A DNA stretch of 64,000 bases from Acidimicrobiaceae bacterium (GCA_026713105.1 JAPOPC010000056.1:1-64000), one strand, 5' to 3'. Shown: positions 17,777 to 28,040, counted from the stretch's first letter. Notes: generated from the sequence alone by a model not told the origin. Translations and numbers: made by a program.

Positions 17777-18322
17777 TCAGCCGCCATCCATCGCGGTAGC
17801 GAGACGGCCCGTGCGGGTGTTCCACCGGACGATCACCTCACTGGGTTTGAAGAAATCAGTCCTGGTCAACCGTCCGTCGGCGAAATCGCTGATGTTGTCT
17901 TGCAGCTCACGCAGATCGACGTCGGCCTTGATGATGCTGAAATCGATGCTGCGCTCGCCGAGTGCCCGTCCGATGATCGGATACAGCACGCCGGTGACGG
18001 CCTCATCGCAGTCACGATCCTTCGCGCATGCGATCGCAACGCGCCGCAGCGCCTTCCAGTCCCGGACGTCGTCGCTCGGAATCAGGTAGAAGGTCTCAGC
18101 CGGCGGCTCGCCGTCGATCGCGTCGATGATGAGGCCGTATTCGAACGATTCCCAGTCGGGGATGTGAGTGAAGAGCTTCCACTTGAAGAAGGGGAAAACC
18201 TCGACGTGGTCGGATTCGAGCACGGAATTCAGCGGGATCATGGCGAGGTACAGCACGATGAAGCCCGGTACGAGCAGCTTCCACCGGCGGCGACGCCTGG
18301 TGCGTGAGGCGGTGTCCGTCAC
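17777..18322 (-). CDS. Single-pass membrane protein of unknown function, partner of HTTM-DCC gene
   Basis: The ~181-residue protein starts at GTG 18322 (a longer frame opens at 18373). After an arginine-rich stretch comes one membrane helix (LLVPGFIVLYLAMIPLNSVL, roughly residues 16-35), then a soluble domain of ~145 residues with two cysteines (IACAKDRDCDEA). I do not recognise the domain. The 3-base gap to the HTTM-DCC gene and the shared strand make a functional pair likely; the basic N-terminus suggests the domain lies outside the membrane. Confidence 0.7.
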   Translation of the reverse strand: MTDTASRTRRRRRWKLLVPGFIVLYLAMIPLNSVLESDHVEVFPFFKWKLFTHIPDWESFEYGLIIDAIDGEPPAETFYLIPSDDVRDWKALRRVAIACAKDRDCDEAVTGVLYPIIGRALGERSIDFSIIKADVDLRELQDNISDFADGRLTRTDFFKPSEVIVRWNTRTGRLATAMDGG

Positions 18323-18389
18323 AGGAGCCTCACGTCCCGGCGAGGGTTGTCCTCGGCGATGGGCGCACGCCATGCACGTGGTGCATGGG

Positions 18390-20366
18390 TCAGCCCCCTA
18401 CGGCGCGTGATCGCTCGGCCAAGCCGGCGATGTCGGCCATGATCGCGGACAGCTCGAAGTCTTTCGGCGTGTAGACGGCGGCCACCCCGGCGTCACGGAG
18501 CGCCTGATGATCCGCCGGCGGGATGATGCCGCCAACGATCACCGGAGCGCTCACACCCTCGGCATCGAGGCATGCCAGCACCTCTGGCACGAGTTCGAGG
18601 TGGCTGCCCGACAGGATCGACAGGCCGATCACGTCCACGTCCTCGTCGCGCGCTGTCGCGGCAATGTGGCCCGGAGTCAGCCGAATGCCCTCGTACACGA
18701 CTTCCATGCCGGCGTCGCGTGCTGCGACTGCCACTTGCTCGGCCCCATTGGAATGACCGTCCAAGCCGGGCTTGGCCACCAGCACCCGCGGCGGCCCTCC
18801 CGCCATCGCTGCGCATCGCTGGGCCACCGTCGCCAGTGCCGGACCCCGCGAGGTGCCGCCCGCAGCCGCGCCGCCCAAACCGGTCGGCGCACGGAATTCG
18901 CCGAACACCTCGCGCAGGGCTTGTGCCCACTCGCCGGTGGTCACCCCGGCATGGGCCGCCTCGATGCTCGGCCCCATGATGTTCACGTCACCTGATGCGG
19001 CCACCCGCAGGTCGTCCAGCGCCGCCACGACCCGGTTCGAGTTCCGGGCGCTGCGCCAGCGTTCGAGGTCGGCCACCAGCTCGGCTTCCACCGCGGGATC
19101 CACCCGCAGGATCGACTCGTCGCCCTCCAGCGGCGACGGCGCCGTCTCGGTGAAGTCGTTGACTCCCACCACGGTCAGCTCGCCGCTCTCGATCTGGCGC
19201 ACCCGTCCGGTGTGGCTCGCCCCCAGCCGCCGCTTCAGCTCGGTGATCGCCGCAAAGGCGCCGCCCATATCGAGCACCTCTGTCAGCTCAGCCTGCGCCG
19301 ACTCCACCAGCTCAGCTGTCAAGCCCTCTACCACCACCGAGCCGTCGAAGATGTCGCCGTACTCCAGCAGGTCGGTCTCATGGGCCAGCACCTGCTGGAT
19401 TCGCAGCGACCACTGCTGGTCCCATGGGCGCGGCAGCCCCAGCGCTTCATTCCAGGCAGGCAGCTGCAGCGAGCGGGTCCGGGCTCGCTGCGACAGCGTG
19501 ACGCCGAGGGCTTCGAGCGTGATCCGGGCCACGTTGTTCTCCGGCTGTGCCTCGGTGAGCCCGAGCGAGTTCACCTGCACGCCGTACCGGAACCGTCGCA
19601 TCTTGGGGTCGGCCACGCCGTAGCGATCGGCACAGATCTGGTCCCACATCTGGGTGAAGGCCCGCACCTTGCAGACCTCTTCGATGAAGCGGATGCCCCC
19701 GTTCACGAAGAACGAGATGCTGCCCACGGTGGCGTCGAACCGGTCCGGGGGCACCTTGCCGCTGTCACGCACCGCGTCCAGCACGTCGATGGCGGTCGCC
19801 AGCGCGTAGGCGATCTCCTGGGTGGGTGTGGCCCCGGCCTCCTGCAGGTGGTAGCTGCACACGTTGATCGGGTTCCACTGCGGCACGTGCTGTGAGCAGT
19901 ACGCCACTACGTCGGTCGTCAGCCGCCTGCTGGCGTCGGGGCCGAAGATGTACGTGCCCCGGCTCAGGTACTCCTTCACGATGTCGTTCTGGGTGGTGCC
20001 CCGCAGCGCCTCCGAAGCGACACTGGCGTTCTGCGCGTTGGCGATATAGAGGCTGAGCAGCCACGGCGCGGTGGCGTTGATGGTCATGGAGGTGTTCATG
20101 GCATCGGGTGGAATACCGTCCATGAGCTGAGCCATGTGGCCCAGGTGGGTGACGGGGACGCCCACCTTGCCCACCTCACCACGCGCCATCGGGTGGTCAG
20201 GGTCGTAGCCGGTCTGCGTCGGCAGGTCGAACGCCACGGACAGCCCGGTCTGGCCCTTGGCCAGCATCGAGCGGTACAGCTCGTTGGACGCCCGGGCTGT
20301 GGAGTGCCCCGAGTACGTGCGCATCAGCCACGGCCGCGTGCGCCGTGGCGATTCAGTGCCAGTCAC
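18390..20366 (-). CDS. B12-dependent acyl-CoA mutase, ethylmalonyl-CoA mutase/MeaA-like
   Basis: One 658-residue chain holds both the substrate-binding barrel and the cobalamin domain. The barrel part reads RTYSGHSTA, GLSVAFDLPTQTGYD, GEVGKVGVPV, NTSMTINATAPWLL and NVCSYHLQEAGATP, a pattern closest to ethylmalonyl-CoA mutase/MeaA. The B12 domain has D-G-H-S-N-G at 536-541 (base-off His538), SILSGSH near 583 and GGIIPPAD near 612. The GTG start at 20366 gives the family-like N-terminus. It probably works in acyl-CoA carbon flow with the carboxylase and CoA-transferase upstream. No crotonyl-CoA carboxylase/reductase is visible here, so methylmalonyl- or another acyl-CoA remains possible. Confidence 0.85.
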   Translation of the reverse strand: MTGTESPRRTRPWLMRTYSGHSTARASNELYRSMLAKGQTGLSVAFDLPTQTGYDPDHPMARGEVGKVGVPVTHLGHMAQLMDGIPPDAMNTSMTINATAPWLLSLYIANAQNASVASEALRGTTQNDIVKEYLSRGTYIFGPDASRRLTTDVVAYCSQHVPQWNPINVCSYHLQEAGATPTQEIAYALATAIDVLDAVRDSGKVPPDRFDATVGSISFFVNGGIRFIEEVCKVRAFTQMWDQICADRYGVADPKMRRFRYGVQVNSLGLTEAQPENNVARITLEALGVTLSQRARTRSLQLPAWNEALGLPRPWDQQWSLRIQQVLAHETDLLEYGDIFDGSVVVEGLTAELVESAQAELTEVLDMGGAFAAITELKRRLGASHTGRVRQIESGELTVVGVNDFTETAPSPLEGDESILRVDPAVEAELVADLERWRSARNSNRVVAALDDLRVAASGDVNIMGPSIEAAHAGVTTGEWAQALREVFGEFRAPTGLGGAAAGGTSRGPALATVAQRCAAMAGGPPRVLVAKPGLDGHSNGAEQVAVAARDAGMEVVYEGIRLTPGHIAATARDEDVDVIGLSILSGSHLELVPEVLACLDAEGVSAPVIVGGIIPPADHQALRDAGVAAVYTPKDFELSAIMADIAGLAERSRAVGG

Positions 20367-20438
20367 AGCCGTGAACGCTAGGCCCTCGCCGGATCGCTGA
20401 GCCGCTGAGAACTCGAGCCAGTAGGCACAGATGCCAGA

Positions 20439-20590
20439 GCTGGGGAGGCGGCAGGAGACTCTGCGACGTTGCGACCGGTTCCTTATCGGATGCACGGCGA
20501 TGCGTCAATGACGCCGTCCAAGAGATGCGGTGCGGTGCAGATCTCTCGCTGCTGGATCGCGGGAGCAGAGGCTCATGCCGCCTCCCCAGC
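20439..20590. repeat. Hairpin repeat family 1, long copy
   Basis: Arms GCTGGGGAGGCGGCA (from 20439) and TGCCGCCTCCCCAGC (to 20590) pair perfectly. Next inside are CTCTGCGACGTTGCGACC and CTGGATCGCGGGAGCAGAG, as in the other copies. Between them is a ~75-base segment found again only in the copy at 50158. It fills the gap between the mutase start and the aat stop, 235 bases in all. Confidence 0.85.
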
Positions 20591-20601
20591 GGGCTCGCTT
20601 C

Positions 20602-21309
20602 CTAGCCGTCGAGCATGCGGAAGACCATCGGGCGCAGCCAGATTTCTGGCAGCGGCCGGGTGATGGCTTCAGCCAGCAACTCCAGATACGCCGCGCGCTC
20701 AACCTCTACGGCGCCCAGCCCAGCCAGATGCGGCGTGGACCATTGCACGTCGAGCAGTGCGCCCCCCGTCACCTTCATCGCATCCACCAGGGCCACGAGC
20801 GCGACCTTGGAGGCGTCGCTCTCGGTGTGGAACATCGACTCGCCGGCGAAGAGCGCGCCGACGGCCACGCCGTACAGGCCGCCCACCAGTTCGTCGTCGA
20901 GCCAGGTTTCCACGCTGTGGGCCCACCCCAGCTCGTGCAGCTGGAGGTAAGCGGCGTGCATGTCGTCACTGATCCAGCCATGCGGGCGGGCGGGATCGGC
21001 GCATGATTCCAGCACCTGTTCGAAGGCGGTGTCGATGCGGATGTCGAAGCGCTTGCAGGCCCGCCGCAACGAACGGCTGACGCGCAGGTAGCTGAGCGGC
21101 AGGATGCCGCGCGGGTCGGGTGACCACCAGCCGACGGTGTCGCCCAGCGGCATGGGGAACAGTCCTGCCCGGTAGGCACCGAGCAGCGTGCCCGCTTCGA
21201 GGTCTGCCCCAGCCCCGACCAGGCCGTTCTCATCCGCGGTGGACGCCGGTGGGAACGACCATCCCGACGCGTCTGGCTCCGTCGGGCCGTCTTCAGACTG
21301 GCGCTGCAT
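20602..21309 (-). CDS. aat: Leucyl/phenylalanyl-tRNA-protein transferase
   Basis: The 235-residue enzyme adds Leu or Phe to proteins with N-terminal Arg or Lys, marking them for ClpS/ClpAP-type degradation (N-degron pathway). It has the family core: AYRAGLFPM near residue 46, WWSPDPRGILPL, the segment GWISDDMHAAYLQLHELGWA, then the highly typical GGLYGVAVGALFAGESMFH followed by SDASKVAL. Length and motif order match Aat closely. ATG at 21309 is the only sensible start. The family is common in proteobacteria and patchy in actinobacteria. Confidence 0.95.
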   Translation of the reverse strand: MQRQSEDGPTEPDASGWSFPPASTADENGLVGAGADLEAGTLLGAYRAGLFPMPLGDTVGWWSPDPRGILPLSYLRVSRSLRRACKRFDIRIDTAFEQVLESCADPARPHGWISDDMHAAYLQLHELGWAHSVETWLDDELVGGLYGVAVGALFAGESMFHTESDASKVALVALVDAMKVTGGALLDVQWSTPHLAGLGAVEVERAAYLELLAEAITRPLPEIWLRPMVFRMLDG

Positions 21310-21365
21310 CGGAGCGAGCCTACGCCTGATCGGTTCGCTGCGCCCGGCCTGCCAGCGTGTCTGCG

Positions 21366-22301
21366 CTAGCTGCGCGCATCGGTGTACGCGGCGATCTGGG
21401 CCTCGGTGGCCTCGCTGATCGTCACGCTGCGCACCACGACCTCGTCGACCGGCTCGTCGCCGGCGCCGGTCGCCACGCCTTCGATCTCCATCACGACGTC
21501 CAAGCCCTCGACGACATGGCCGAGCGGTGAGTACAGCGGCGGCAGCCCTGCGCCGTCGTCGCCGGTGATGATGAAGAACTGCGAGCCGTTGGTGGCGGGA
21601 TTGCCCCGGTTGGCCATCGCCACCGAGCCGATCCGGTACCAGTCGTCGGCTGGCGGGAAGTCGCCCGTGAACTGGTAGCCGGGACCGCCCCTGCCGTACT
21701 GCAGTTGCACGTCGCCGCCCTGCACGACGAAGTTGGCGATGATCCGGTGGAACAGCGTCCCGTCGTAGGCGCCCCAGCGGCCGAGCACCACGAAGTTGTT
21801 GACGCTGAGGCGATCCAGCGACGGGTCGAGCACCATCGTGAAGGCGCCCATGTTGGTGTCGAAGCTCGCGGCGTACAGCGTCTCGACGTCGATGCACAGC
21901 GGGGGCGGTGCGTCGAACTGGTTGAGCGGGCCATCGCTGCCGTCTTCAGCGGGGCAACTCGCCGGATCCGCCGCGGGGGCTGCGGTGGTCGTAGCGGCCA
22001 CGGCGTCAGTGGCATCCGGCGCCTCGTCGGTCGCCTCGTCGCTCGTTGCGCCGGTCGGCTCGTTGGTCTCGAACGTCGTGACCGCGGGTGCCGCAGCCTC
22101 GGCGTCGGTCGCCACGTCGTCGCTCTCGTCGTCACCGCCTGAGAACGTGCTCCACAGCCACAGCCCCACCAGCACGGCGACCACGGCGAGCACGATGCGC
22201 AGTACTTTGCGCCCCACGGTGGAGCGCTTCTTGGCGCGCTCGGCCTCGGCCACCGCCCGCATGCGGTTCTCTCGCTGGCGTTGTCTCTTCTCGCTGCTCA
22301 T
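21366..22301 (-). CDS. Membrane-anchored cyclophilin-type peptidyl-prolyl isomerase
   Basis: The 311-residue protein has a basic cytoplasmic N-terminus, one membrane helix near residues 32-50 (VLRIVLAVVAVLVGLWLW), an acidic Ala/Thr-rich spacer of ~70 residues, then a cyclophilin domain. The domain shows FHRIIANFVVQGGD (active-site Arg and Gln region) and NGSQFFIITGDD. It should fold or isomerise proteins outside the membrane. The spacer is of low complexity and likely keeps the enzyme away from the membrane through the cell wall. It is 56 bases upstream of aat on the same strand. Confidence 0.92.
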   Translation of the reverse strand: MSSEKRQRQRENRMRAVAEAERAKKRSTVGRKVLRIVLAVVAVLVGLWLWSTFSGGDDESDDVATDAEAAAPAVTTFETNEPTGATSDEATDEAPDATDAVAATTTAAPAADPASCPAEDGSDGPLNQFDAPPPLCIDVETLYAASFDTNMGAFTMVLDPSLDRLSVNNFVVLGRWGAYDGTLFHRIIANFVVQGGDVQLQYGRGGPGYQFTGDFPPADDWYRIGSVAMANRGNPATNGSQFFIITGDDGAGLPPLYSPLGHVVEGLDVVMEIEGVATGAGDEPVDEVVVRSVTISEATEAQIAAYTDARS

Positions 22302-22405
22302 AAAGACCCCTGACCAGTACCGGCGGTCACACTACCGACGCCCCAGCACGCCCGGCGCGGCACCCCAGCACCCCCTCGGACGCCTGCCCGTTACCCTCGC
22401 CCGAC

Positions 22406-23632
22406 GTGCCGCTCGTAGTGCAGAAGTTCGGTGGAACGTCGGTCGCCAGCGCGACGCGCATGCGCGAGGTTGCCGATCATGTGAAGCACTGCCGCAGCCG
22501 CGGCGACGAGATCGTTCTCGTGGTGAGCGCCATGGGCTCCGAAACCGACGAGCTCATCGCGCTGGCCACGCAGATCTCCGACGAGCCGTCGGGCCGCGAG
22601 ATGGACATGCTGATCACGGCAGGCGAGCGCAAGGCGATCGCGTTGTTGTGCATGGCACTGCACGACGCGGGTGTCCCAGCCGACTCGTTCACCGGCAGCC
22701 AGGCGGGCTTTCTCACCGACACCAACCATCGCAACGCCAAGATCCTGTCGGTCGCGCCCAAGCGGGTGACTGAGTCGCTCGAAGCCGGGCGGGTCGCTGT
22801 CGTGGCGGGGGCGCAGGGCGTGTCCACCGACAACGATGTGACGTTCCTGGGCCGCGGCGGCTCGGACACGACCGCGGTGGCGCTGGCGCACGGTCTCGGC
22901 GCCGACGCCTGCGAGCTCTACACCGACGTGTCGGGGGTGTTCACGACCGATCCAAGGGTGTGCCCCAACGCCCGCAAGATCGCTCGCATCGGGTTCGACG
23001 AGCTGCTCGAGATGACGGCGATGGGCTGCCCCAAGCCGGCTGCCCGATCGGTCGAGGTTGCCCGCACGTACGGCGTTCCCCTGCACGTGCGCTCGGCATT
23101 TACGTGGGAACCGGGAACATGGGTCGTCGATACGGAGTCAGGCATGGACGCGAGAGAGATGGAAAAGCCGATCGTGACCGGCATCGTGCCGGACACATCG
23201 CAAGCCAAGGTGACGCTGGTCGGCGTCCGTGACGAGCCGGGCATCGCTGCCAAGGTGTTCCGCACCCTCGCCGACGCGGCGGTCATCGTCGACATGATCG
23301 TGCAGAACGTGGGCGATCACGACCGCACGGACATCTCGTTCACCGTGCCCGCAGAGAGCGCCGATGAGGTGCGAGCCATTTGCGAGGGCATGGTCGACAC
23401 GGTGGGCTTTTCATCGGCGAACACCGATGCCGGCATCGCCCGGGTGTCGCTCGTGGGCGCGGGCATGGCCAGCCATCCCGGCGTGGCCGCAACCATGTTC
23501 GAGACGCTGGCCGCCCAGCACATCAACATCGAGATGATCTCCACCTCGCCGATCCGCATCTCCTGCGTAGTAGCCGAAGCCGACGTAGACCGAGCCACGG
23601 TCGCCCTCCACACAGCCTTCGGCCTGGATTGA
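22406..23632 (+). CDS. lysC: Aspartate kinase
   Basis: The 408-residue protein phosphorylates aspartate at the head of the lysine, threonine, methionine and DAP pathway. The kinase part opens VQKFGGTSVAS and includes VTFLGRGGSDTTAVALA and YTDVSGVFTTDPR. Two ACT domains follow (starting near VTLVGVRDEPGIA and VSLVGAGMASHPGVAATMF), which give feedback inhibition by lysine and/or threonine. Like other actinobacterial lysC genes it may also give a separate beta subunit from an internal start; I see no strong site for it. asd follows 44 bases later, and a GCCCG/CGGGC hairpin lies in that gap at 23644-23658. Confidence 0.96.
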   Translation: MPLVVQKFGGTSVASATRMREVADHVKHCRSRGDEIVLVVSAMGSETDELIALATQISDEPSGREMDMLITAGERKAIALLCMALHDAGVPADSFTGSQAGFLTDTNHRNAKILSVAPKRVTESLEAGRVAVVAGAQGVSTDNDVTFLGRGGSDTTAVALAHGLGADACELYTDVSGVFTTDPRVCPNARKIARIGFDELLEMTAMGCPKPAARSVEVARTYGVPLHVRSAFTWEPGTWVVDTESGMDAREMEKPIVTGIVPDTSQAKVTLVGVRDEPGIAAKVFRTLADAAVIVDMIVQNVGDHDRTDISFTVPAESADEVRAICEGMVDTVGFSSANTDAGIARVSLVGAGMASHPGVAATMFETLAAQHINIEMISTSPIRISCVVAEADVDRATVALHTAFGLD

Positions 23633-23652
23633 AAATCACAGGAGCCCGCTAA

Positions 23653-24696
<1,044 letters not shown>

Positions 24697-24726
24697 GGCA
24701 CGGTGCCGAGAGGCACAGATGTTGTA

Positions 24727-24807
24727 GCTGCGGAGGCGGCAGGGGAACTCTGCGAGGTTGGAACCTGCTGGATTCCCGGAGCAGAGGGCACCTGCCGCCT
24801 CCGCAGC
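24727..24807. repeat. Hairpin repeat family 1, short copy
   Basis: Arms GCTGCGGAGGCGGCAGG (from 24727) and CCTGCCGCCTCCGCAGC (to 24807) are perfectly complementary over 17 bp. The core is the shared one: CTCTGCGAGGTTGGAACC, then TGCTGGATTCCCGGAGCAGAG-like sequence. The arm differs from the 20439 copy at one pair, changed on both sides. It sits between the convergent asd and dehydrogenase genes, where it could also act as a terminator. Confidence 0.85.
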
Positions 24808-24815
24808 GGGCGCAA

Positions 24816-25835
24816 CTACTGGCCGCGGCGCACCACCACTTCGGCACCCGCCACCTCGGGCTCATCATCGACGATCTCAGCAGGAAAGCCGGGAGCCGTG
24901 ATGGTCCAACCAGTGGCGTCCTCAAGCCGCCGCATGATGTTCGGCGACCACTCCCGCTCGCCGTAACGGGCCGCACCGTCGGCGAACACATCCACCAGCA
25001 CCGGCGACAGCTCCAGCGGCAGGCCGTGCTCAGCGGCGATGTCGGCGAACAGCCCGATGTCCTTGCACACCAAGTCCATGGTGAAGTTGATGTCACGCGA
25101 GCCGTTCAGGATCACCTGGCTCTCGGTCTCGTGGACGAACGAATTGCCCGAGCTGATGCGGATCGCCTCGTACGTCGTGGCCAAATCCATGCCTGCGGCG
25201 TGGGAGGTGACGAGCGCTTCGCACAGCGAGACCAGGTTGGCGGTGGCCAGGTAGTTCGTCACCACCTTCAGAATCGACGCCGAGCCCAGCGGCCCGGTGT
25301 GCAGGATGCGCCGCCCCATGGCCCTCAGCAGCGGCAGCATCGCCTCGAAGGTGTCGCGCTCGCCGCCGGCAAAGATCGAGATGTTGCCGGTGGCGGCCCG
25401 ATGGCAGCCGCCCGACACCGGGCAGTCAATGGCGGCGCCCCCCGCCGCTTCCACCCGTGCACCGAGCCTGCGCACCTCGTGGTGGTCCGTCGTGCTCATC
25501 TCAGCCCAGATCTTCGGACCGGATCCGGCTGAGCCCGATGCGACGGCTGAACCGAAGCCGGCCAGCACCCCATCAGGCGCCTCGAGCACCGCCGCGGACG
25601 CAGCAGGCGTCGGCAGGCAAGTGATCACCACATCGCAGCGCTCCGCCAACTCAGCACCCGAGGAAGCCTCGCCAGCACCAGCATCCAGAAAAGGCACCAC
25701 AGCCGCCCGATCCAAATCACGAACAACCAGCTCAAACCCATTGCGAAGCAAAGAAGAAGCCAGCTTCCCCCCAACATTCCCAAGCCCAACAAACCCCACC
25801 CGAGCAGCAGTCGCACTCGCGTCACCATCCGCCAC
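24816..25835 (-). CDS. 3-Hydroxyisobutyrate dehydrogenase family oxidoreductase
   Basis: The 339-residue NAD(P)-dependent beta-hydroxyacid dehydrogenase has a Rossmann motif GFVGLGNVGG near residue 13, the substrate segment IDCPVSGGCHRAATG, and KVVTNYLATANLVS carrying the catalytic lysine. The C-terminal helical domain is typical. Its ~40 extra C-terminal residues include a Trp-rich end. Substrates in the family range from hydroxyisobutyrate to tartronate semialdehyde and imines; none can be chosen here. Start is GTG at 25835. Confidence 0.85.
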   Translation of the reverse strand: MADGDASATAARVGFVGLGNVGGKLASSLLRNGFELVVRDLDRAAVVPFLDAGAGEASSGAELAERCDVVITCLPTPAASAAVLEAPDGVLAGFGSAVASGSAGSGPKIWAEMSTTDHHEVRRLGARVEAAGGAAIDCPVSGGCHRAATGNISIFAGGERDTFEAMLPLLRAMGRRILHTGPLGSASILKVVTNYLATANLVSLCEALVTSHAAGMDLATTYEAIRISSGNSFVHETESQVILNGSRDINFTMDLVCKDIGLFADIAAEHGLPLELSPVLVDVFADGAARYGEREWSPNIMRRLEDATGWTITAPGFPAEIVDDEPEVAGAEVVVRRGQ

Positions 25836-25927
25836 GCCGCCACCTCGCAGAATCAGCGGTCAAGACCGGAGCCTTTTGGCCCTTCTAATGTCGCGAGCGC
25901 GGCGAAGCCTTGCGCTCGCAAAAACCA

Positions 25928-26001
<74 letters not shown>

Positions 26002-26081
26002 GTTTGCGACCGCCACAAGCGAATCGCTCCGGTGAAGTTACCGGTCCTGCCAGCGCGGGCGCTACCGGGCGACGAGATCGC

Positions 26082-26468
26082 TCACGGGGTGCTCGCGGCG
26101 TCGCGCTGCAACAGTTCCTGCGCGGTGCGTCGCAGCAGCAGAGGATTGAGCGGTTTGACCAGCCACGCATCCGCCTCCGAGCGTCGGGCCAGGAAGATGT
26201 CGGCCTCCCGATCGGCGAGCATCAGCACGGGCACCCGCGGCAGCCTGCCCACGCCTGATTCGAGGCGCAGGTCCAAGCAAGTGGCCATGCCGCCCATGTT
26301 GCCGATCTGGAAATCCAGGATCACCAGGTCAGGCGTGCTCGCCTTCACCGCTGCCCGGACGTCATGACCTGATCGCACCACTCGGAAGGTCACCTCAGGA
26401 TCGGAGAGCGCGGCGGCCACCTCTTCGACCACCCAGTCGGCATCGGTGGCCAGCAGCACGTCGGTCAC
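26082..26468 (-). CDS. Stand-alone response-regulator receiver domain
   Basis: The 128-residue single receiver domain has an acidic pair near the N-terminus (TDADW), phospho-acceptor Asp52 in LVILDFQIGN, and the conserved lysine in AWLVKPLNP. The usual Thr/Ser at the end of beta-4 is replaced by Ala (LMLADRE). There is no output domain, so it acts by protein contact. No histidine kinase is adjacent. The GTG start at 26468 is 86 bases from the divergent NfeD-like gene start. Confidence 0.87.
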   Translation of the reverse strand: MTDVLLATDADWVVEEVAAALSDPEVTFRVVRSGHDVRAAVKASTPDLVILDFQIGNMGGMATCLDLRLESGVGRLPRVPVLMLADREADIFLARRSEADAWLVKPLNPLLLRRTAQELLQRDAASTP

Positions 26469-26553
26469 GATGGCGCAGCGTAATGGGGTCGGCGGTGCCC
26501 GGCGTCGTGCCGCGCCTCTAGAGTTCGGGCGGCCGCCGATCCAGGGAGCCTGG

Positions 26554-27975
26554 GTGAACGCACGTCAGCACCGCCGCCGGTTCGCACGCCTGGGGGCCTT
26601 GATTCTGCTGCTGAGTGCGGTGATGGGCTTGGCTGCCGCTCCGGCGTCTGCGCACGATGAATCGGGCGAGCACTCACACGAGTCCGATACCCCCCAGATT
26701 GTCGGCGAAGAGCGTCCACGGATGATCGTGGTGGTGGAAGTCAGCGGGCTCATTGATCCGATCATGGCGTCGTACATCAAGCGACAGCTCGTTTCCGCGT
26801 CGGGTCTCCATGCGACCGGCGTGGTGCTCCAGATCGACAGTGCAGGCACCACGCTCGACGACGACGAGCTGGTCGAATTGGCAGACAACGTGCGCCTCGC
26901 GCACCTGCCGGTAGGCGTCTGGGTCGGCCCCAGCGGAGCGCAGGCGCTGGGAGGCGCCGCTCACTTGGTCACCTCGGCCGACTTCGCCGCGATCGCTCCG
27001 GGAGGGCGCATCGGCGATTTCACGGCGGTCAAGGGTCTCGTTCATGCTCACGGCACCGGAACCGGCGATGTCCACAGCCACGACGGCGATGGACTTCATT
27101 CGGGTTCGACCGTGCGCTTCTACGACGCCGACACCGCCATGGGTGCAGGTTTGACCCACAGCACGGCACCGGTGATCGGCGAGTTCCTGTTCGCCATGTC
27201 CGACGAGGGCCACCTGCCGCCGATCGGGCAGAACGTGACCGGCGACGACGGCGTAGTCCGGCGGGCTCCCGCAGACGATGTGGTGGTCTCGTTCGTGAAG
27301 CTGCCGCTGCTCGACGGTCTGTTCCACACCGCTGCCAGCCCTGCGGTCGCCTATTTGCTGCTGCTCGCTGGGCTGTCGCTGCTGCTGCTCGACTTCTACA
27401 CCGGCGGCATCGGCATCGCTGCACTGGTCGGAGTGGCGTGCGGGCTGCTTGCCGCGTTCGGCCTGGGGACGCTGGACATCCGGCCGTGGGCGCTGGCGCT
27501 GCTCATCGCCGGCTTCGTGGCCTTCGCGGTGGACATTCAGACGGGTGTGCCGCGCTTTTGGACCCTGGTGGGCGGCGTGGCAGTGCTTGCCGGGTCGCTG
27601 ACGCTGTTCGGTCAGCACTCGATGAGCTGGATTCCCTTGCTCGTCGGGCTCGTCGGCGTCGCCGTATACGTGCTGTCGGGATTGCCTTCGCTGGTGCGGA
27701 CCCGCTATGGCACCGCCACGGTGGGTCGGGCGTGGCTGATCGGGGTCGAGGGGCACGCGGTGACCGACATCGATCCCGACGGAACCGTCGAAGTCCATGG
27801 CGCCCGGTGGCGGGCGAGGGTGAACCGTCTCACGCCCTTGCAAGCGGGCGAACCGTTGCGTGTCAGCGGCCTGATTGGGGTCGTGCTGGAGGTGGAGCCG
27901 CTCGAAGGCGCGGCCGTGGACTACCGCCAGATGAGGAAAAAACGGACGGATGCGACGGTTTCCAAAACCGAATGA
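26554..27975 (+). CDS. NfeD-like membrane protein with ClpP-type domain
   Basis: The ~473-residue NfeD1-type protein has a signal peptide (LGALILLLSAVMGLAAAPAS), a ClpP/crotonase-like domain to about residue 230, four or five membrane helices, and a C-terminal OB-fold domain (about 390-450). The family forms membrane proteases linked to stomatin-like proteins. The segment that normally holds the catalytic Ser (P-S-G-A-x-A-A-S-A-G) reads GPSGAQALGGAAHL here, so the nucleophile appears lost. The GTG at 26554 has AGGGAG upstream. No stomatin/flotillin gene is adjacent. Confidence 0.8.
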   Translation: MNARQHRRRFARLGALILLLSAVMGLAAAPASAHDESGEHSHESDTPQIVGEERPRMIVVVEVSGLIDPIMASYIKRQLVSASGLHATGVVLQIDSAGTTLDDDELVELADNVRLAHLPVGVWVGPSGAQALGGAAHLVTSADFAAIAPGGRIGDFTAVKGLVHAHGTGTGDVHSHDGDGLHSGSTVRFYDADTAMGAGLTHSTAPVIGEFLFAMSDEGHLPPIGQNVTGDDGVVRRAPADDVVVSFVKLPLLDGLFHTAASPAVAYLLLLAGLSLLLLDFYTGGIGIAALVGVACGLLAAFGLGTLDIRPWALALLIAGFVAFAVDIQTGVPRFWTLVGGVAVLAGSLTLFGQHSMSWIPLLVGLVGVAVYVLSGLPSLVRTRYGTATVGRAWLIGVEGHAVTDIDPDGTVEVHGARWRARVNRLTPLQAGEPLRVSGLIGVVLEVEPLEGAAVDYRQMRKKRTDATVSKTE

Positions 27976-27990
27976 GGTTTCGTTTACCTC

Positions 27991-28019
27991 TTGTCAAGCG
28001 ATTTTTCGTGTTCTAATGT
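27991..28019 (+). promoter_or_regulatory. Candidate sigma-70 promoter for whiB
   Basis: TTGTCA at 27991-27996 and TAATGT at 28014-28019 are separated by 17 bases, close to the -35/-10 consensus. They lie in an AT-rich patch unusual for this DNA, 22 bases before the WhiB ATG at 28041. A GGGGGA ribosome-binding site follows. Confidence 0.55.
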
Positions 28020-28040
28020 CCCCTGCGACAAGGGGGACAT

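Noticed and set aside
22302-22405. Lysine riboswitch ahead of lysC
   Set aside because: The gap is only ~104 bases and shows none of the conserved lysine-riboswitch helices.
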